DNA of 64,000 nucleotides from Theropithecus gelada (lineage: Eukaryota; Chordata; Mammalia; Primates; Cercopithecidae). Below the pieces are notes generated by a model. It did no database searches, had not been told where the DNA came from, and saw only the letters and a program-made list of their open reading frames with translations. Where the stretch lies: assembly GCF_003255815.1 (NCBI RefSeq), contig NC_037686.1, positions 57,385,888-57,449,887 of the forward strand, read 5' to 3'. Shown here one piece after another: positions 1 through 11,096 of the stretch; the stretch's first letter is position 1; each line of letters begins with the position of its first letter. The position numbers and the translations under genes were made by a program.

Positions 1-904
1 TTTGGGTCTTACGTTTGCATGCTCATTAATATTTTTATTTACAGTGATCCAACGAATTAGGGCAGGTTTATTATTAGATTTTTACAAATGTGTATATCAA
101 ACCTCAGAGAATTGAATGACTAAAACTAGCATTAAGCATTAAAGTGGGGAGTAAAAACTACTACATTATATCGTTTTTCTGTATCACATTGTGTTTCATG
201 AAGTAAATTCTGGGCCACTTGAAGCTTGGAGGTCGTTAAGTGAAAGAGGATAGAGTAGTATCAGGGAAATAAATGGCCCTCTACCTGACACATTAAAAGT
301 GAATGAAGTGGCTGAAGTACATAAAACTGAAAAAAATGTGGGGACGTCATTAGAGTTAAATGGCTTTCTCATGTAACTTAAATTGTTCTTTAAATATCTG
401 CTACCCAGAATTTTTTTTAATCAATCGTTTTCTTAATCACTGATTATGTCAAATGTCTAAGATTTTGAAAAACAGTTCATTTATAAAAGCATTTATGTAC
501 AATGAAAATATTAACCACACAGACATTCATACACACATATATACACACACAAACAACATATATAACACTAAAACATCATAACACATAATTAGTGTCTAAA
601 AATAATACCTCCACCCTGTCAAAAATACAGGATGGTATTATTGTGAATTTAATTAAATGATTCAGGCATGACTGCACAGCTAGCCTGTCTACAGATCTCA
701 GGATTTTGGAGGCAATTACTTTAAATCTGAACTCATCTTATTCATTATCATTAGTGGTATCACAGGTTTTTACGGCATTTATATGATTTAGGCCTTAACA
801 CAATTTGTAAGAGTGAATGGAGCTTAAATACCAATCTTTTTATTAAATAATGTAATTTTAGATAAAGAATTTAGAGTTGAATAGCTATCTTTTCAATATG
901 TAGC
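1..904. other. AT-rich non-genic stretch
   Basis: I see no gene and no repeat I can name. A loose CA/TA-rich block lies at about 515-560. There are no open frames of interest. Confidence 0.5.
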
Positions 905-1486
905 TGGCTTAGTCCATTTGTGCTGCTATTTTAAAAGAAAGAAAGGAACTACCACTACCTGAATGGCTTATGCATACAAGAAATGAACTTCTTGGACGTG
1001 GTGGCTCACGCCTGTAATCCCAGAGCTTTGGAAGTCCGAGGCAGGCGGATCACGAGGTCAGATCGAGACCATCCTGGCTAACACGGTGAAACCCCCGTCT
1101 CCACTAAAAATACAAAAAATTAGCCGGGCGTGGTGGCGGCGCCTGTAGTCCCAGCTACTCGGGAGGCTGAGGCAGGAGAATGGCGGGAACCCGGGAGGCG
1201 AAACTTTCTGTGAGCCGAGATCGCGCCGCAGAGGAAGTCTGAGATTAAGGCACCAGCAGAGTTGATGTCTGGTGAGGGCCTGCTTCCTGGTTCATAAATA
1301 GTGCCTTCTCCTTGTGACCTCACATGGCCGAAGGGCAAGGGGCCTCTGTGGATTTCTTTAACCAGACCACTAATTTCATTCATGAGGGCAGAGCCTCCCC
1401 AAGACCTCACTTCCAAGTACCATGGATTAAAGGAATAAATTTTAGCACTCATATTTTGAGGGGATGCAAATATTCATTCTATGGCA
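905..1486 (-). mobile_element. MLT1-type MaLR LTR, split by an Alu
   Basis: Read on the minus strand this is an ERVL-MaLR LTR. The plus strand starts TTAGTCCATTTGTGCTGCT (the reversed 3' end of such LTRs) and carries the familiar reversed blocks GGTGAGGGCCTGCTTCC, CCTCACATGG and TTCATGAGGGCAGAGCC before ending near CTATGGCA. The left part (905-989) and right part (1231-1486) are separated by a plus-strand Alu. Family assignment rests on remembered consensus similarity; the MLT1 subfamily is not certain. Confidence 0.75.
990..1230 (+). mobile_element. Alu, 3'-truncated, inside the MLT1 LTR
   Basis: The left arm starts at a decayed head (GGACGTGGTGGCTCACGCC) and has the usual CCTGTAATCCCAG, the middle A-rich TACAAAAAATTAGCC and the right arm CCCAGCTACTCGGGAGGC. 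It breaks off at GAGATCGCGCCGCA, without the last ~50 bases or an A-tail, and LTR sequence resumes directly. The missing tail points to a deletion after insertion. AluY or AluS type. Confidence 0.9.
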
Positions 1487-2232
1487 ATAGGGATATTTAT
1501 TGACAGGGTTCAAACATAGTCATAAAACATTTGGTTGTGTATCTAAATGGAAGCATTCATGCACAATTCACGTCAGTTTGCTCATATCTGACAATGCAGT
1601 TATAATTGATATGTCCCCTTATTCAGTATTTAAGGATGAGATGCTTGGGTAAGATAATAAATAAAAAGTCAGACATGAAACACTTTTTGTGTGACAAAAA
1701 ATTTATTTATTAGAATCAAATATTTGTAGGAAGTATAACCACAATTGCCTCTGTGATTGATGTTTTACTTCATTACAAAAAAAACTTGCTTGTCCTGAAA
1801 AACATAAGTATTATGAAACTACAAATTTCTAGTAAATACCCCTAACCCAAATAAATATGAAGTGATTTTTTGTAGACTGAGGTGAACATAATAATATTGA
1901 TTTTATTGTTAGTTTTTTAGATGGGATTTTCAGGAAAAAAGTGTGCCTTTGATTAGAACCTCATTTATTCTGTGTAATTGCTGTTCCATTCAAAACTATT
2001 TGTGTATATGTATTCAGTTGCATTAATATCAGTTTACATTTATGATTTTTTAATTCTATTAGTTAACATTTATTGCTTAGAAGAATAAATAACAAATTTG
2101 TAATATATAGACAAAATGTAAAATGGGTTAGGCTCTCAAAATGATCAAAACTGTAGCCTTCTTGTAACCCTCAAAATCAATGTAAAAACTATTTTCAGGA
2201 GCACTTTAAAACATATAAAATATTGTATCTTT
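1487..2232. other. AT-rich non-genic stretch
   Basis: I see no gene, no RNA gene and no repeat I can name. Confidence 0.5.
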
Positions 2233-2440
2233 AAAATACAAAAAAACTAGCCGGGCGAGGTGGCAGGCGCCTGTAGTCCCAGCTACTCGGGAGGCTGAGG
2301 CAGGAGAATGGCGTGAACCCAGGAGACGGAGCTTGCAGTGAGCTGAGATCTGGCCACTGCACTCCAGCCTGGGCGACAGAGCGAGACTCCGTCTCAAAAA
2401 AAAAAAAAAAAAAAAAAAAATAATAATAATAATAATATTA
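2233..2440 (+). mobile_element. 5'-truncated AluY, Old World monkey type
   Basis: Only the A-rich linker and right arm are present. The copy starts at AAAATACAAAAAAACTAGCC and ends in an A-run at about 2395-2420 that grades into a TAA microsatellite (to ~2440). The right arm has GGCGTGAACCCAGGAGACGG and GAGATCTGGCCACTGCACTC. The latter is a one-base variant of the GATCCGGCC form I associate with cercopithecid AluYR copies. I found no clear target-site duplication. Confidence 0.9.
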
Positions 2441-3606
2441 ATTTAGTAAAAACTGTTTCCTTTAATATCAAAAATATAATTTCAAGTTAATGAAACAAAA
2501 ACTATTTCTGTAAGAATAAGAATTGTTAAGTTTTCAAAAATTCTATCTCATTCTCTAATTATTATAAAACTTCACACTTCTTCTGAGAGTCATTTTGAAA
2601 TACATGGAAATTATTTTCTCAATTTAGGTTCCCTTTTAAGAAGTTGTCTAATTTATAAGAGAAGTTTGAACTCTGTGATAAACATGACAGACCTAAGCCT
2701 GGAAATAAGGCACATTTTGAATAAATTATCTTTACAGGATAATTCAGGGTATAGAAAATCTTGTTGCTTTGGTTCAAAATCCACAGACTATGGCCTAATT
2801 TAATTTAAAACTTTCTGAATCTGTTTTCTTGTTTGGTAAATAGAGAGGAAAATGCAGAAATTGTTAAAAGAAGAAAATCCAAGTTTTGAGAATTTTGAAA
2901 AAATATGGCTTTACCAAAATAACAATAATTTCAGAGTTGTTTTATGAGGTGAAAAGACTACCTTCTCAGGATTATTCTCACTCCAGCATGTCCAGGATAA
3001 ATTAAACATTGGAATGGAAAATAATTATACATACATTTCAGAACCTCTATACATTTTGTTCACTTTCTAAAATCAGGTGGAAATAGAAAATGATTCTAAA
3101 TTTAACTTTTTACTTACACTTTGTTATAATGTTAATATGTTGACATTCCAAATCTCATAGCATCATTTAATGCCTGAAAGACAACATTATAGAAAATGAC
3201 TGAAAACTTCAGAATTATTAAGTGATATAGAGAAGTGCTTTAGTAAATAATTTTGTCGTTATGGTTGTTCGTGTTTTTCAAATAGACTAGATATCATCAT
3301 AATGCATAAAACTTAAATTTCATAATGACTGATTTTTATCTTTAAAAAATTTAACACAAATAATTCTGCTCAAATATAGCTAACACACAATATCTATAGT
3401 TGGAAGAATATAAACACAATATTAAATTTTGGACACAGCTAACAGCCACACTTAATAACTCTAAAATAATCATGAGAATGGCATTAACAATCCTTGTTTG
3501 TTGTGTCAGTGATTTGGCTGTATATATTTGCTTCTAAAGTATGCCTGCACTCAAAAATTAACATTAATATCTACAACTTTACACACATCTGTGTCAGACT
3601 GCCACA
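2441..3606. other. AT-rich non-genic stretch
   Basis: I see no gene and no repeat I can name. It precedes the minisatellite at 3607. Confidence 0.45.
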
Positions 3607-3743
3607 GTTACTAGAGATGGTCACTATGACAGTTACTATTGTTACTACTTGAGACCATCATTATGACTGTTACTACTGTTACTACTTGAGACCATCATTA
3701 TCAGAATTACTACTGTTACTGCTTGAGACTGTCATTACCAGAC
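3607..3743. repeat. 37-bp minisatellite, about 3.7 copies
   Basis: Three 37-bp units (3633-3669, 3670-3706, 3707-3743) each read TTACTA(C/T)TGTTACT-(A/G)-CTTGAGAC followed by (C/T)-(A/G)-TCATTA and a variable end. A decayed partial unit precedes them (3607-3632, with GAGATGGTCACTATGACAG). Neighbouring units differ at only a few positions, so the array is probably younger than its flanks. Confidence 0.85.
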
Positions 3744-4343
3744 TGAAGGAAGAAGGACAAATGTAGAAATGAAAACTTAAGACAAAAGGAACTGTTTTAA
3801 AGGAAGGGGTCAGGGGAAGAAGAGCTCCCTGCTTCTAGTGAGCAAAGGTAGTAACCTGAGCTTCCACAATCCTTCGTGTTTATTGAGTAGAATGAGCAGG
3901 GAGGAGGAGGTAATGACTGGTCAGCTGCTTAATTGATCACAGGTTCAAATTATTGCTAACAGGCTTCAAATGTACCCTGTAGATAATCACAAGAAACGCT
4001 TGTGCCTGGCTCGTGACTGACCTCAGTATTCCTTCTGGTGGCCGATGCAGTTTGTCAGTTTGCCAACATTCTGCTTTTATGAGAACAGTTTGCTGTTTAC
4101 TAATATAGCCTCCAGTGGTATACAGAGTTGATCATGACCCTCATGGCCTTCAGCACACATCTATGATAATGAATATCTCATGATAATTTAATTATGTCTA
4201 TTCGTTTATTTATAAAGTCAAAATGGAAAGGATTAGGTCCACTGTTCATTTCTTATTAAAATTTCTTAAGAAATGTTAAAAGAGTAATTTCAAATCTTTA
4301 TAATCCCACTAAATTAAAACAATAACAGTAGATATTGTGAGAG
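3744..4343. other. Non-genic stretch, possible LTR remnant at 3980-4135
   Basis: The part CTTGTGCCTGGCTCGTGACT to TATAGCCTCCAGTGG (about 3996-4130) has the feel of a dispersed ERV LTR, but I cannot name it. There is no gene. Confidence 0.25.
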
Positions 4344-4420
4344 TACTAAATATCAATAGTACTTGATACTTGAATATTAGTACTCAAATACTTGATATTT
4401 AGTACTATTGATATTTAGTA
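4344..4420. repeat. AT-rich inverted repeat, 20-bp perfect arms
   Basis: TACTAAATATCAATAGTACT at 4344-4363 is the exact reverse complement of 4401-4420, with a 37-nt spacer. The spacer itself holds further TACTTGATA/TAGTACT words related to the arms, so nested foldings are possible. It has no U-tract after it and no gene nearby, so a terminator or RNA-gene role is not supported. Confidence 0.9.
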
Positions 4421-4811
4421 TTTCAAGGTCAAATTAGAAAGTTTGAGCTAAATTTTGTAGTATTTGAAATGAAATAGCAATACTAGATCTACAAATTTGC
4501 AGACACCAGCAACTGTCTAAATCCATACATACTTCTGGCCATTGTATACCCCAGAGAAGTGGCTGCATAAGAAAATGTAAAGAGTTGGACAATGTTAAGT
4601 TTTGATCTGGGACTTCTTTAGTGAGTATGTGATGAATGATTGGTCCTACCAACCCTGTAGCTCTAAATACTACTACAGTGTGGGAAGAAATCTGCACTAG
4701 TGTTTGTTGCAGAGACTAAGCCAAAGCTTCATCCTAGCCAAATCACATTTGACCTGCCAGACAACATCAATAACTACAGTGCTGTTTGCATGGTGTGATT
4801 TCAGTAGCTTT
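4421..4811. other. Non-genic stretch
   Basis: I see no gene or repeat I can name. Open frames on both strands here are short and show no domain features. Confidence 0.4.
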
Positions 4812-5189
4812 TGTCTTGACAGTTCAGGCTGCAATAACAAAATACTGTTGACTGGGTGGTTTAAGCAACAGATTTTATTTCTTACAGTCTAGGGGCAAGG
4901 ACATCCAAGACCAAAGTGCCAGTAGATTCAATTCCTGGTGAGAAACGTCTTCCTGGCTTACAGGCAGCAGCCCTCTCCTTGTGTCCTCACAGGGGAGAGA
5001 GCGAGGGAGAGAGAGAGAGCGCAGCTGGGGAAGAGAGAAAAAGAGAATGAGCTCTACTCTTTCTTCCTCTTCTTATAATGACACTGATGTTATTATAGGC
5101 CCCCACCCAGATTACCTCATTTAAACAAAATTATTTTCCAAAGCCCCACCTCCAAATACCATCATATTGAAGGTTGGGACATTAACATA
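4812..5189 (-). mobile_element. MaLR/ERVL-like solo LTR, main part
   Basis: The minus strand reads as an old LTR. On the plus strand GCAATAACAAAATACTG, GACTGGGTGGTTTAAGCAAC and CTCCAAATACCATCATATTG appear in the order of a reversed MLT1-like LTR. A purine-rich patch (4984-5050) belongs to it. Its last ~40 bases lie on the far side of an L1 insertion, at 7311-7352. Confidence 0.65.
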
Positions 5190-6545
5190 TTTTTAAATTT
5201 GAATATTTAATTTAAATTCATGGGGTACACATGCAGGTTTGTTACAAGAGTGTATCTTATGATGCTGATATTAGAGCTTCTATTGATCGCATTACCTTTA
5301 TAGTGAACATAGTACCCAATAGGAAGTTTTTCAGGCCTTGCCCCTCTTCTCCCCTCCCTGCCTTTGGATTCTCTAGTGTCTATTGTTCCTGTCTTTATGT
5401 CTGTGTGCACCCAAGATTTAGTTCCCACTTATCAGTGAGAATATGCAATATTTGTCTTTGAGTTTCTGCATGCATTCACTAAGGGCAGTGACTTCCAGCT
5501 GCATGTGTGTTGCTGCAAAGGACATGATTTTGTTCTTTTTAATGGCTGCGTAGTATTCCATGGTGTGTATGTACCATATTTTCTTTATCTAATCCACCAT
5601 TAGTGGTCACCTAGGTTGATTTCATATCTTTGCTATTGTGAATAGTACTGCAATGAACATACAAATGCATGTGTCTTTTCGTTAGAAGGATTTATTTTTA
5701 TTTTGGTATATACCAAATATGTTGCGTATATATTGCTAGTTGGATGATAGTTCTATTTTTAGTTCTTTGAGAAATCTCCAAACTGGTTTCCACAATGGAT
5801 GAATTAATTTAAATTTCCACCAACAGTGTATAAATGTTCCCTTTTCTCTGAAGTCTGGACAGCATCTACTCTTATTTGACTTTGTATTAATAGCCATTCT
5901 GAGTGGTATGAGATGGTATCTTATTATGGTTTTGAATGCATTTATCTGATGATTAATGATATTGAGCATTTTTTCATATATTTATTGGTCACTTGCATGT
6001 CTTCTTTTGAGAAGTGTATGTTCATGTCTTTTGACTACTCTTTAATGCAGTTATTTGTTTTTTGCTTGTTAATTTAAGTTCCTTATAGATTCTAGATATT
6101 AATTATTTGTGCAATGCGTAGTTTGCAAAATTTTTCTCCCATTCTGTAGGCTTTCTACTCTGTTGATAGTTTATCTTGCTGTGAAGAAGCTCTTTAGTTT
6201 AATTAGGTCCTGCTTGTCAATTTTAGCTTTAGTCACAATTGCTTTTAAGGACTTAATCATAATTTCGTTGCTATAGCTGATGTCCAGAAACGTTTTTCTT
6301 AGATTTTCTTTTTTTTTAAATTATACTTTAAGTTCTAGGGTACCAACGTGCAGGTTTGTTACATATGTATACATGTGCCATGTTGGTGTGCTGCACCCAT
6401 TAACTCGTCATTTACATTAGGTATATCTCTTAGATTTTCTTTGAGGATTTTTTGTAGTTTGAGATCTTACATTTAAATCTTTAATACATCTTGAGTTGAT
6501 TTTTGTATATGGTGATTGGTAGAGTTCCAGTTTCATTCTCCCCAA
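5190..6545 (-). mobile_element. Old L1, 3' part (minus strand) of a 5'-inverted copy
   Basis: The reversed 3' UTR begins near GGGGTACACATGCAGG at 5221. It is followed by antisense ORF2 3' sequence such as AATGGCTGCGTAGTATTCCA and GAAGAAGCTCTTTAGTTTAA, up to about 6540. Frameshifts and stops are everywhere, so nothing is translatable. At 6540-6554 the orientation flips to plus, and the upstream L1 part continues to 7310. Divergence suggests an L1PB/L1M-age copy. Confidence 0.85.
6297..6441 (-). mobile_element. 117-bp L1 3'-end insertion with 14-bp TSD
   Basis: A very short, heavily 5'-truncated younger L1 sits inside the old L1. TCTTAGATTTTCTT occurs at 6297-6310 and again at 6428-6441. Between them is a T-run (reversed poly-A) followed by reversed L1PA-type 3' UTR (AAATTATACTTTAAGTTCTA, GTGCTGCACCCATTAAC). 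Duplication plus A-tail shows target-primed reverse transcription. Confidence 0.9.
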
Positions 6546-7310
6546 CATATCCAAAGCATTCAGGCAAGTGAAAGAAATACAAGGCATCCAAATAGGAAAA
6601 GAGGAAGTAAAATTATCCCTCTTTGCTTACTATATGAATCTATACCTAGAAAACCCTAAAGATTGCCAAAAGGCTTTTAGATCTGATAAACAACTTCAGT
6701 AAAATTTCAGGATACAAAATCAATGAACAAAAATCAGTAGCATTTCTAAACACCAATATCATTCAAGCTCAGAGCGAAATCAAGAATACAATCTCATTTG
6801 TAATAGCCACAAAAAATAAAATTCCTAGGAATGTGTTACCATGGAGGTGAAAGACGTCTGCAAAAAGAACTACAAAACACTGTCGAAAGAAATTACAGAT
6901 GATACAAACAAATGAAAAAAAAAAAGTATTCCATGCTCATGGATTGGAAGAATCCCTATCACTAAAATGTCCATACTGCTCAAAGCAATCTACAGATTCA
7001 ATGTTATTCTTATCAAATTACCAACATCAGTTTTCAAATTCATATGGAACAACAACAACAAAAAAGGGGGGGGGCCTGAAAAGTCAAAGCAGTCCTAGGT
7101 AAAAACAACAAACCCTGAGGTATCACATTACTGGACTTCAAATTGTACTGTAACACAACAGTGAGAAAAACTGCATGGTTCTGGTACAAAAACAGATACA
7201 TACATCCATGGAACATAATGGAAAACCCAGGTATATATCTGCATATCTATGATCAATTGATTATTGACAAAGTCCACAAAAATAAGCAATGAGGAAAAGA
7301 GTCCCTATTC
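6546..7310 (+). mobile_element. Old L1, inverted 5' part (plus strand)
   Basis: This is sense-strand L1 ORF2 sequence (GAAAGAAATACAAGGCATCC, TATACCTAGAAAACCC, CATGCTCATGGATTGGAAGA, GCATGGTTCTGGTACAAAAA), ending at GAGTCCCTATTC. In L1 order this end lies just upstream of the start of the minus-strand part at ~6540, with only about 40 bases missing. That is the signature of a twin-primed (5'-inverted) L1. Many stops and a G-run at 7064-7072 break the frame. Confidence 0.85.
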
Positions 7311-7352
7311 CACATAAATTTTTGAGGTACACAAACATTCAGTACAGAAGAG
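7311..7352 (-). mobile_element. Distal end of the LTR interrupted by the L1
   Basis: CACATAAATTTTTGAGG followed by TACACAAACATTCAGTACAG matches the part of the reversed LTR that should follow ACATAT at 5185-5190. The L1 therefore landed in the LTR. ACATATTTTTAAAT (left) and ACATAAATTTTTGA (right) may be the decayed target duplication. Confidence 0.55.
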
Positions 7353-8906
7353 CTTACATCAGATGGTCATTTTAGCTGCTTATTCTGGAAGTGGGCAGGA
7401 ATTGACTACAGCGTTTCATATGGAAACTATTTGGAGTGAGGGACACGCTCTACAACTTGATTCCAGTGGTGGATGCAAGACTCTATATGTTACCAAAACT
7501 CATTAGACTACACATATAAAACGGGAAAACCTAATGACATTTAAATCATTCTTTGATAAAGCTGTTTTTTATTGTTTTAAAAAAGAAGAAAACTATGGAC
7601 GTATAATATTTTGAATTCAAGAAAGTATTTCTTTTATAAAATACTTCATAATCCTATAAAAATGATGAATGACTATGAACATAATGATAGCTAAGTTGTT
7701 TTGATGTAGCCTTGTAAAACACCTTTTAAAAATTATTTTAGTTCAGTATAGTCAGTTTAGAAAAAACCCTACATACTACACTATTTGTTTTTTGTGGAGT
7801 TTTAATATGTTACACTTGTGAACTACAGTAAATATTAATGTATTATAGCATAAGGATTTCATCTATTTTGTGATATTGGAACTGCTTTCTATGCAAGCTC
7901 TATTGTCAAAGATAATAAAGACATATTCAGGTTTCTTACATGTAATTGATTAAGAATTCTTCTAAGAACTAGAATTGTTCAATGCCCAGAGAATTGGTGA
8001 TGCTCCCTCATAGAAGGCTACAGTTAAGAACTCAAACTGTTGTGTAAAAAATGCATTAAAAATAGTCATTCCTTGAAAAATATTGTCAATTAGTTGACTT
8101 AATTTATTTTATAAAACGCTCCACCCAACAAATGCAGAATATACCCTCTTTTTACAGGCATGTAGACTGAAATAGATCATATTATGGATAAATCGCAGTA
8201 ATTTTAGAAGAAAACAAAGAGAAGAGTCTACAAGATTCAAGATGGGGGAAACTAACTATTACAATAAACCAGAGTGATGATTTACTACTCAATAGCACAC
8301 TTTCCATCCTGGAATCCCATGCCAACTCCAAATATCAATCAATCATGAGAATAAACTAAATACATTTTTAAATAATCAACATCTAAAAGACTACCTTGTT
8401 AAGCTCTTTCTAAGAATGACAGTGAGGAAGTGATACACAAAAAGAGAGTAATTGAGAAAAAAAATGAAACAAGAGAGAAGAAAGAAACAAAACAAAACAA
8501 AAATCCAATGCTCAAGATGAACTAAATGTATAAGATGATGGACTAGTGCAATTCTGGGATAACAGCTGTGTTGCTGACTTGACAGAGCCAGGAGGTCAGA
8601 TAGGAGCATGAAGAAGGTGAGCTCTTCAAAGAATATCACTGAAACTAGACAAAATTAATAATTATGAGGGATTTTTAATGTATTGACTGTATTTGCATCA
8701 ATGAATTGGGAACCATTTAATGGTAAGTACATAGAAATATGGACAAACCAAGAAAAGAGTCAACAGTTAACACCAGGTAGAAAAAAAAGGTTATATGAAG
8801 AGAGATAAAAATCCAGATTACTATATGTCACAAATTTAAAATATGTTTACATTGTCAAAATAGTATAAAATTATAATACAACCATTATGGAAAACTGGAA
8901 GAATAT
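7353..8906. other. AT-rich non-genic stretch
   Basis: I see no gene. An A/G-rich tract lies at 8455-8505, and the 82-aa open frame antisense to it is a low-complexity artefact. Confidence 0.45.
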
Positions 8907-9260
8907 TGTTTTAGTCCATTTTCATGCTGCCAATAAACATATATCCGAGACTGGGCAATTTACAAATAAAAGAGGTCTAATGGATAATTCACAATTCCAC
9001 ATGGAAGACCTACAATCATGGTGGAAGGCAAGGAGGAGCAAGTCACATCTTATGTGAATGGTGGCAAGCAGAGAGAGAGAGAGTTCGTTCTGGGAAACTC
9101 TACCTTATAAAGCCATCAGATTTTCTGAGACTTACACACTGTCATGAGAACAGCATGAGAAAGATCTGCCCCCATGATTCAATTACCTCCCACTGGTCAC
9201 TACCACAACAGGTGAGAATTCAAGATGAGATTTGGGTGCGGACACAGCCAAACCATATCA
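8907..9260 (-). mobile_element. THE1/MST-type LTR, 3' LTR of a complete MaLR element
   Basis: This 354-bp LTR ends, on the plus strand, in AAACCATATCA (the reversed TGATATGGTTT start of THE1/MST LTRs) and begins TGTTTTAGTCCATTTTCATG. It pairs with a second LTR at 10739-11096. Five bases outside, AATAT on the left against GATAT on the right are compatible with the 5-bp duplication of MaLR elements, with one change. Confidence 0.9.
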
Positions 9261-10738
9261 TTCTGCCCCAATCCTTCCCAAATCTCATGTCCTGATATTT
9301 CAAAACCAATCATGCTTTCCCAACAGTCCCCCAAAGTGTTAACTCATTTTAGCATTAACTGAAAAGTCCACAGTCTTTGGACTTTCACCAAGGCAAATTC
9401 CTTTCACCTATGAGCTTGTAAAATCAAAAGCAAGTTAGTTACTTCCTAGATACAATGGGAGTACAGGCATTTGGTACACACACCCATTCCAAATGGGAGA
9501 CATTGGCCAAAACAAAGGGACTATAGGCTCCATGCAAGTCCAGAATCCAGCAGGGCAGTCAAATCTCAAGTTCTAAAATGATGACTTTTGACTCCATGTC
9601 TCACATCCAGGTAATGCTGATGCAAGAGGTGGGTTCCCATGGTGTTGGGCAGCTCCACCCCTGTAGCTTTGCAAAGCATAGCTCCCCCCTCCTGGCTGGA
9701 AGATGGTGGTCCTCTTCTTACACCTCTGCTAGGCAGTGCTCCAGTGGGGACTCCATGTGGGGCTCCAATCCTACAATCCCCTTTTGCACTGCCCTAGCCT
9801 AAGTTCTCCATGAGGGCCCCACCCCTGCAGCATACCTCTGCCTGGGCATCCAGGTGTTTCCATACATCCTCTGAAATTGAGGCAGAGGTTCCCAAAACTC
9901 AATTATTGACTACTGTGGACTCGCAGGCTTACCACCACATGAAAGCTGCCAAGGCTTGGGGCTTGCACCCTCTGAAACCATGGCCCAAGCTCTGTTTTCC
10001 CCTTTCAGCCATGGTGGAGCAACTAAGGCACAGGGTACCAAGTCCCTAGGCTACACACAGCATGGGGACTCTGGGCCCAACCCATGAAATCATGTTTTCC
10101 TCCTAGGCCTATGGGCCTGTGATGGAGGGGCTGCCGTGAAGACCTCTGACATGCCCTGGAGACATTTTCCCCATTGTCTGGGGGATTAACATTTGGCTCC
10201 TTGTTATTTATGCAAATTTCTGCAGCCGGGTTGAATTTCTCCTCAGAAAATGGGATTTTCTTTTCTATCACATTGTCAGGCTTCAAATTTTCCAAACTTT
10301 TATGCTCTGCTTCCTTTGTAAAACTGAATGCCTGTAACAGCACCCAAGTCACATATTGAATCCTTTACTGCTTAGAAATTTCTTCCACCAGATACCCTAA
10401 ATCATCTCCCACAAGTTCAAAGTTTTACAAATCTCTAGGGCAGGGGCAAAATGCCACCCGTCTCTCTGATAAAAACATAACAAGGGTCACCTTTGCTCAA
10501 GTTCCCAATAGGTTCCTCATCTCCATCTGAGACCACTTCAGCCTGGACCTTATTGTACATATCACTATTAGCATTTTTGTCAAATCCTTTCAGTAAGTCT
10601 CGAGGAAGTTCCAAACTCTCGCATTTTCCTGTCTTCTGAGCCCTCCGAACTGTTCCAACCTCTGCCAAGTTCCAAAGTCACTTCCACATTTTCGGGTATC
10701 TTTTCATCAGTTTCCCACTCTACTGGTAACAATTTACT
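9261..10738 (-). mobile_element. THE1/MST-type internal region
   Basis: This is 1,478 bp of minus-strand MaLR internal sequence, collinear with the THE1-int type: TCCCAAATCTCATGTCCTGA next to the 3' LTR, GATGCAAGAGGTGGGTTCCC, CATGCCCTGGAGACATTTTC, and ATTTTCGGGTATCTTTTCA next to the 5' LTR. THE1 internal regions carry no intact retroviral genes, and none is seen. The frames of 74-109 aa here are unlikely to be made into protein. Confidence 0.85.
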
Positions 10739-11096
10739 GTATTAGTCCATTTTCACAACGCTGATAAAGACATACCTGAGATGGGGTGATTTACAAAAGA
10801 AAAAGGTTTAATGGAGAACTCACAATTCCATGTGGCTGGGGAAGCCTCACAATGATGGTGGAAGGCAAGGAGGAGCAAGTCACATCTTATGTGGATTGCA
10901 GCAGGCAAAGAGAGAGAGAGTTTCCACAGGGAAACTGTCCTATAAAGCCATCAAATTTTGTGAGACTTATTCACCATTAGGAGAATGGCACAGGAAGCAC
11001 CTGCCCTCATGTTTCAACTACCTCCCACTGGGTTCCTCCCACAGCACATGGGACTTCGAGATGAGATGTGGGTGGGAACACAGCCAAACAATATCA
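10739..11096 (-). mobile_element. THE1/MST-type LTR, 5' LTR of the same element
   Basis: This 358-bp LTR starts TGTATTAGTCCATTTTCAC and ends ACAATATCA on the plus strand. It contains the reversed polyadenylation area and the reversed U3 block CAACTACCTCCCACTGGG. It is clearly diverged from its partner at 8907-9260, as expected for two LTRs that were identical at insertion and then aged separately. Its length fits THE1 better than MSTA/B (about 430 bp). Confidence 0.9.

Noticed and set aside
4344..4420. Palindrome as a terminator or miRNA hairpin
   Set aside because: The 37-nt loop and AT-only composition do not resemble a miRNA precursor, and no gene ends nearby.
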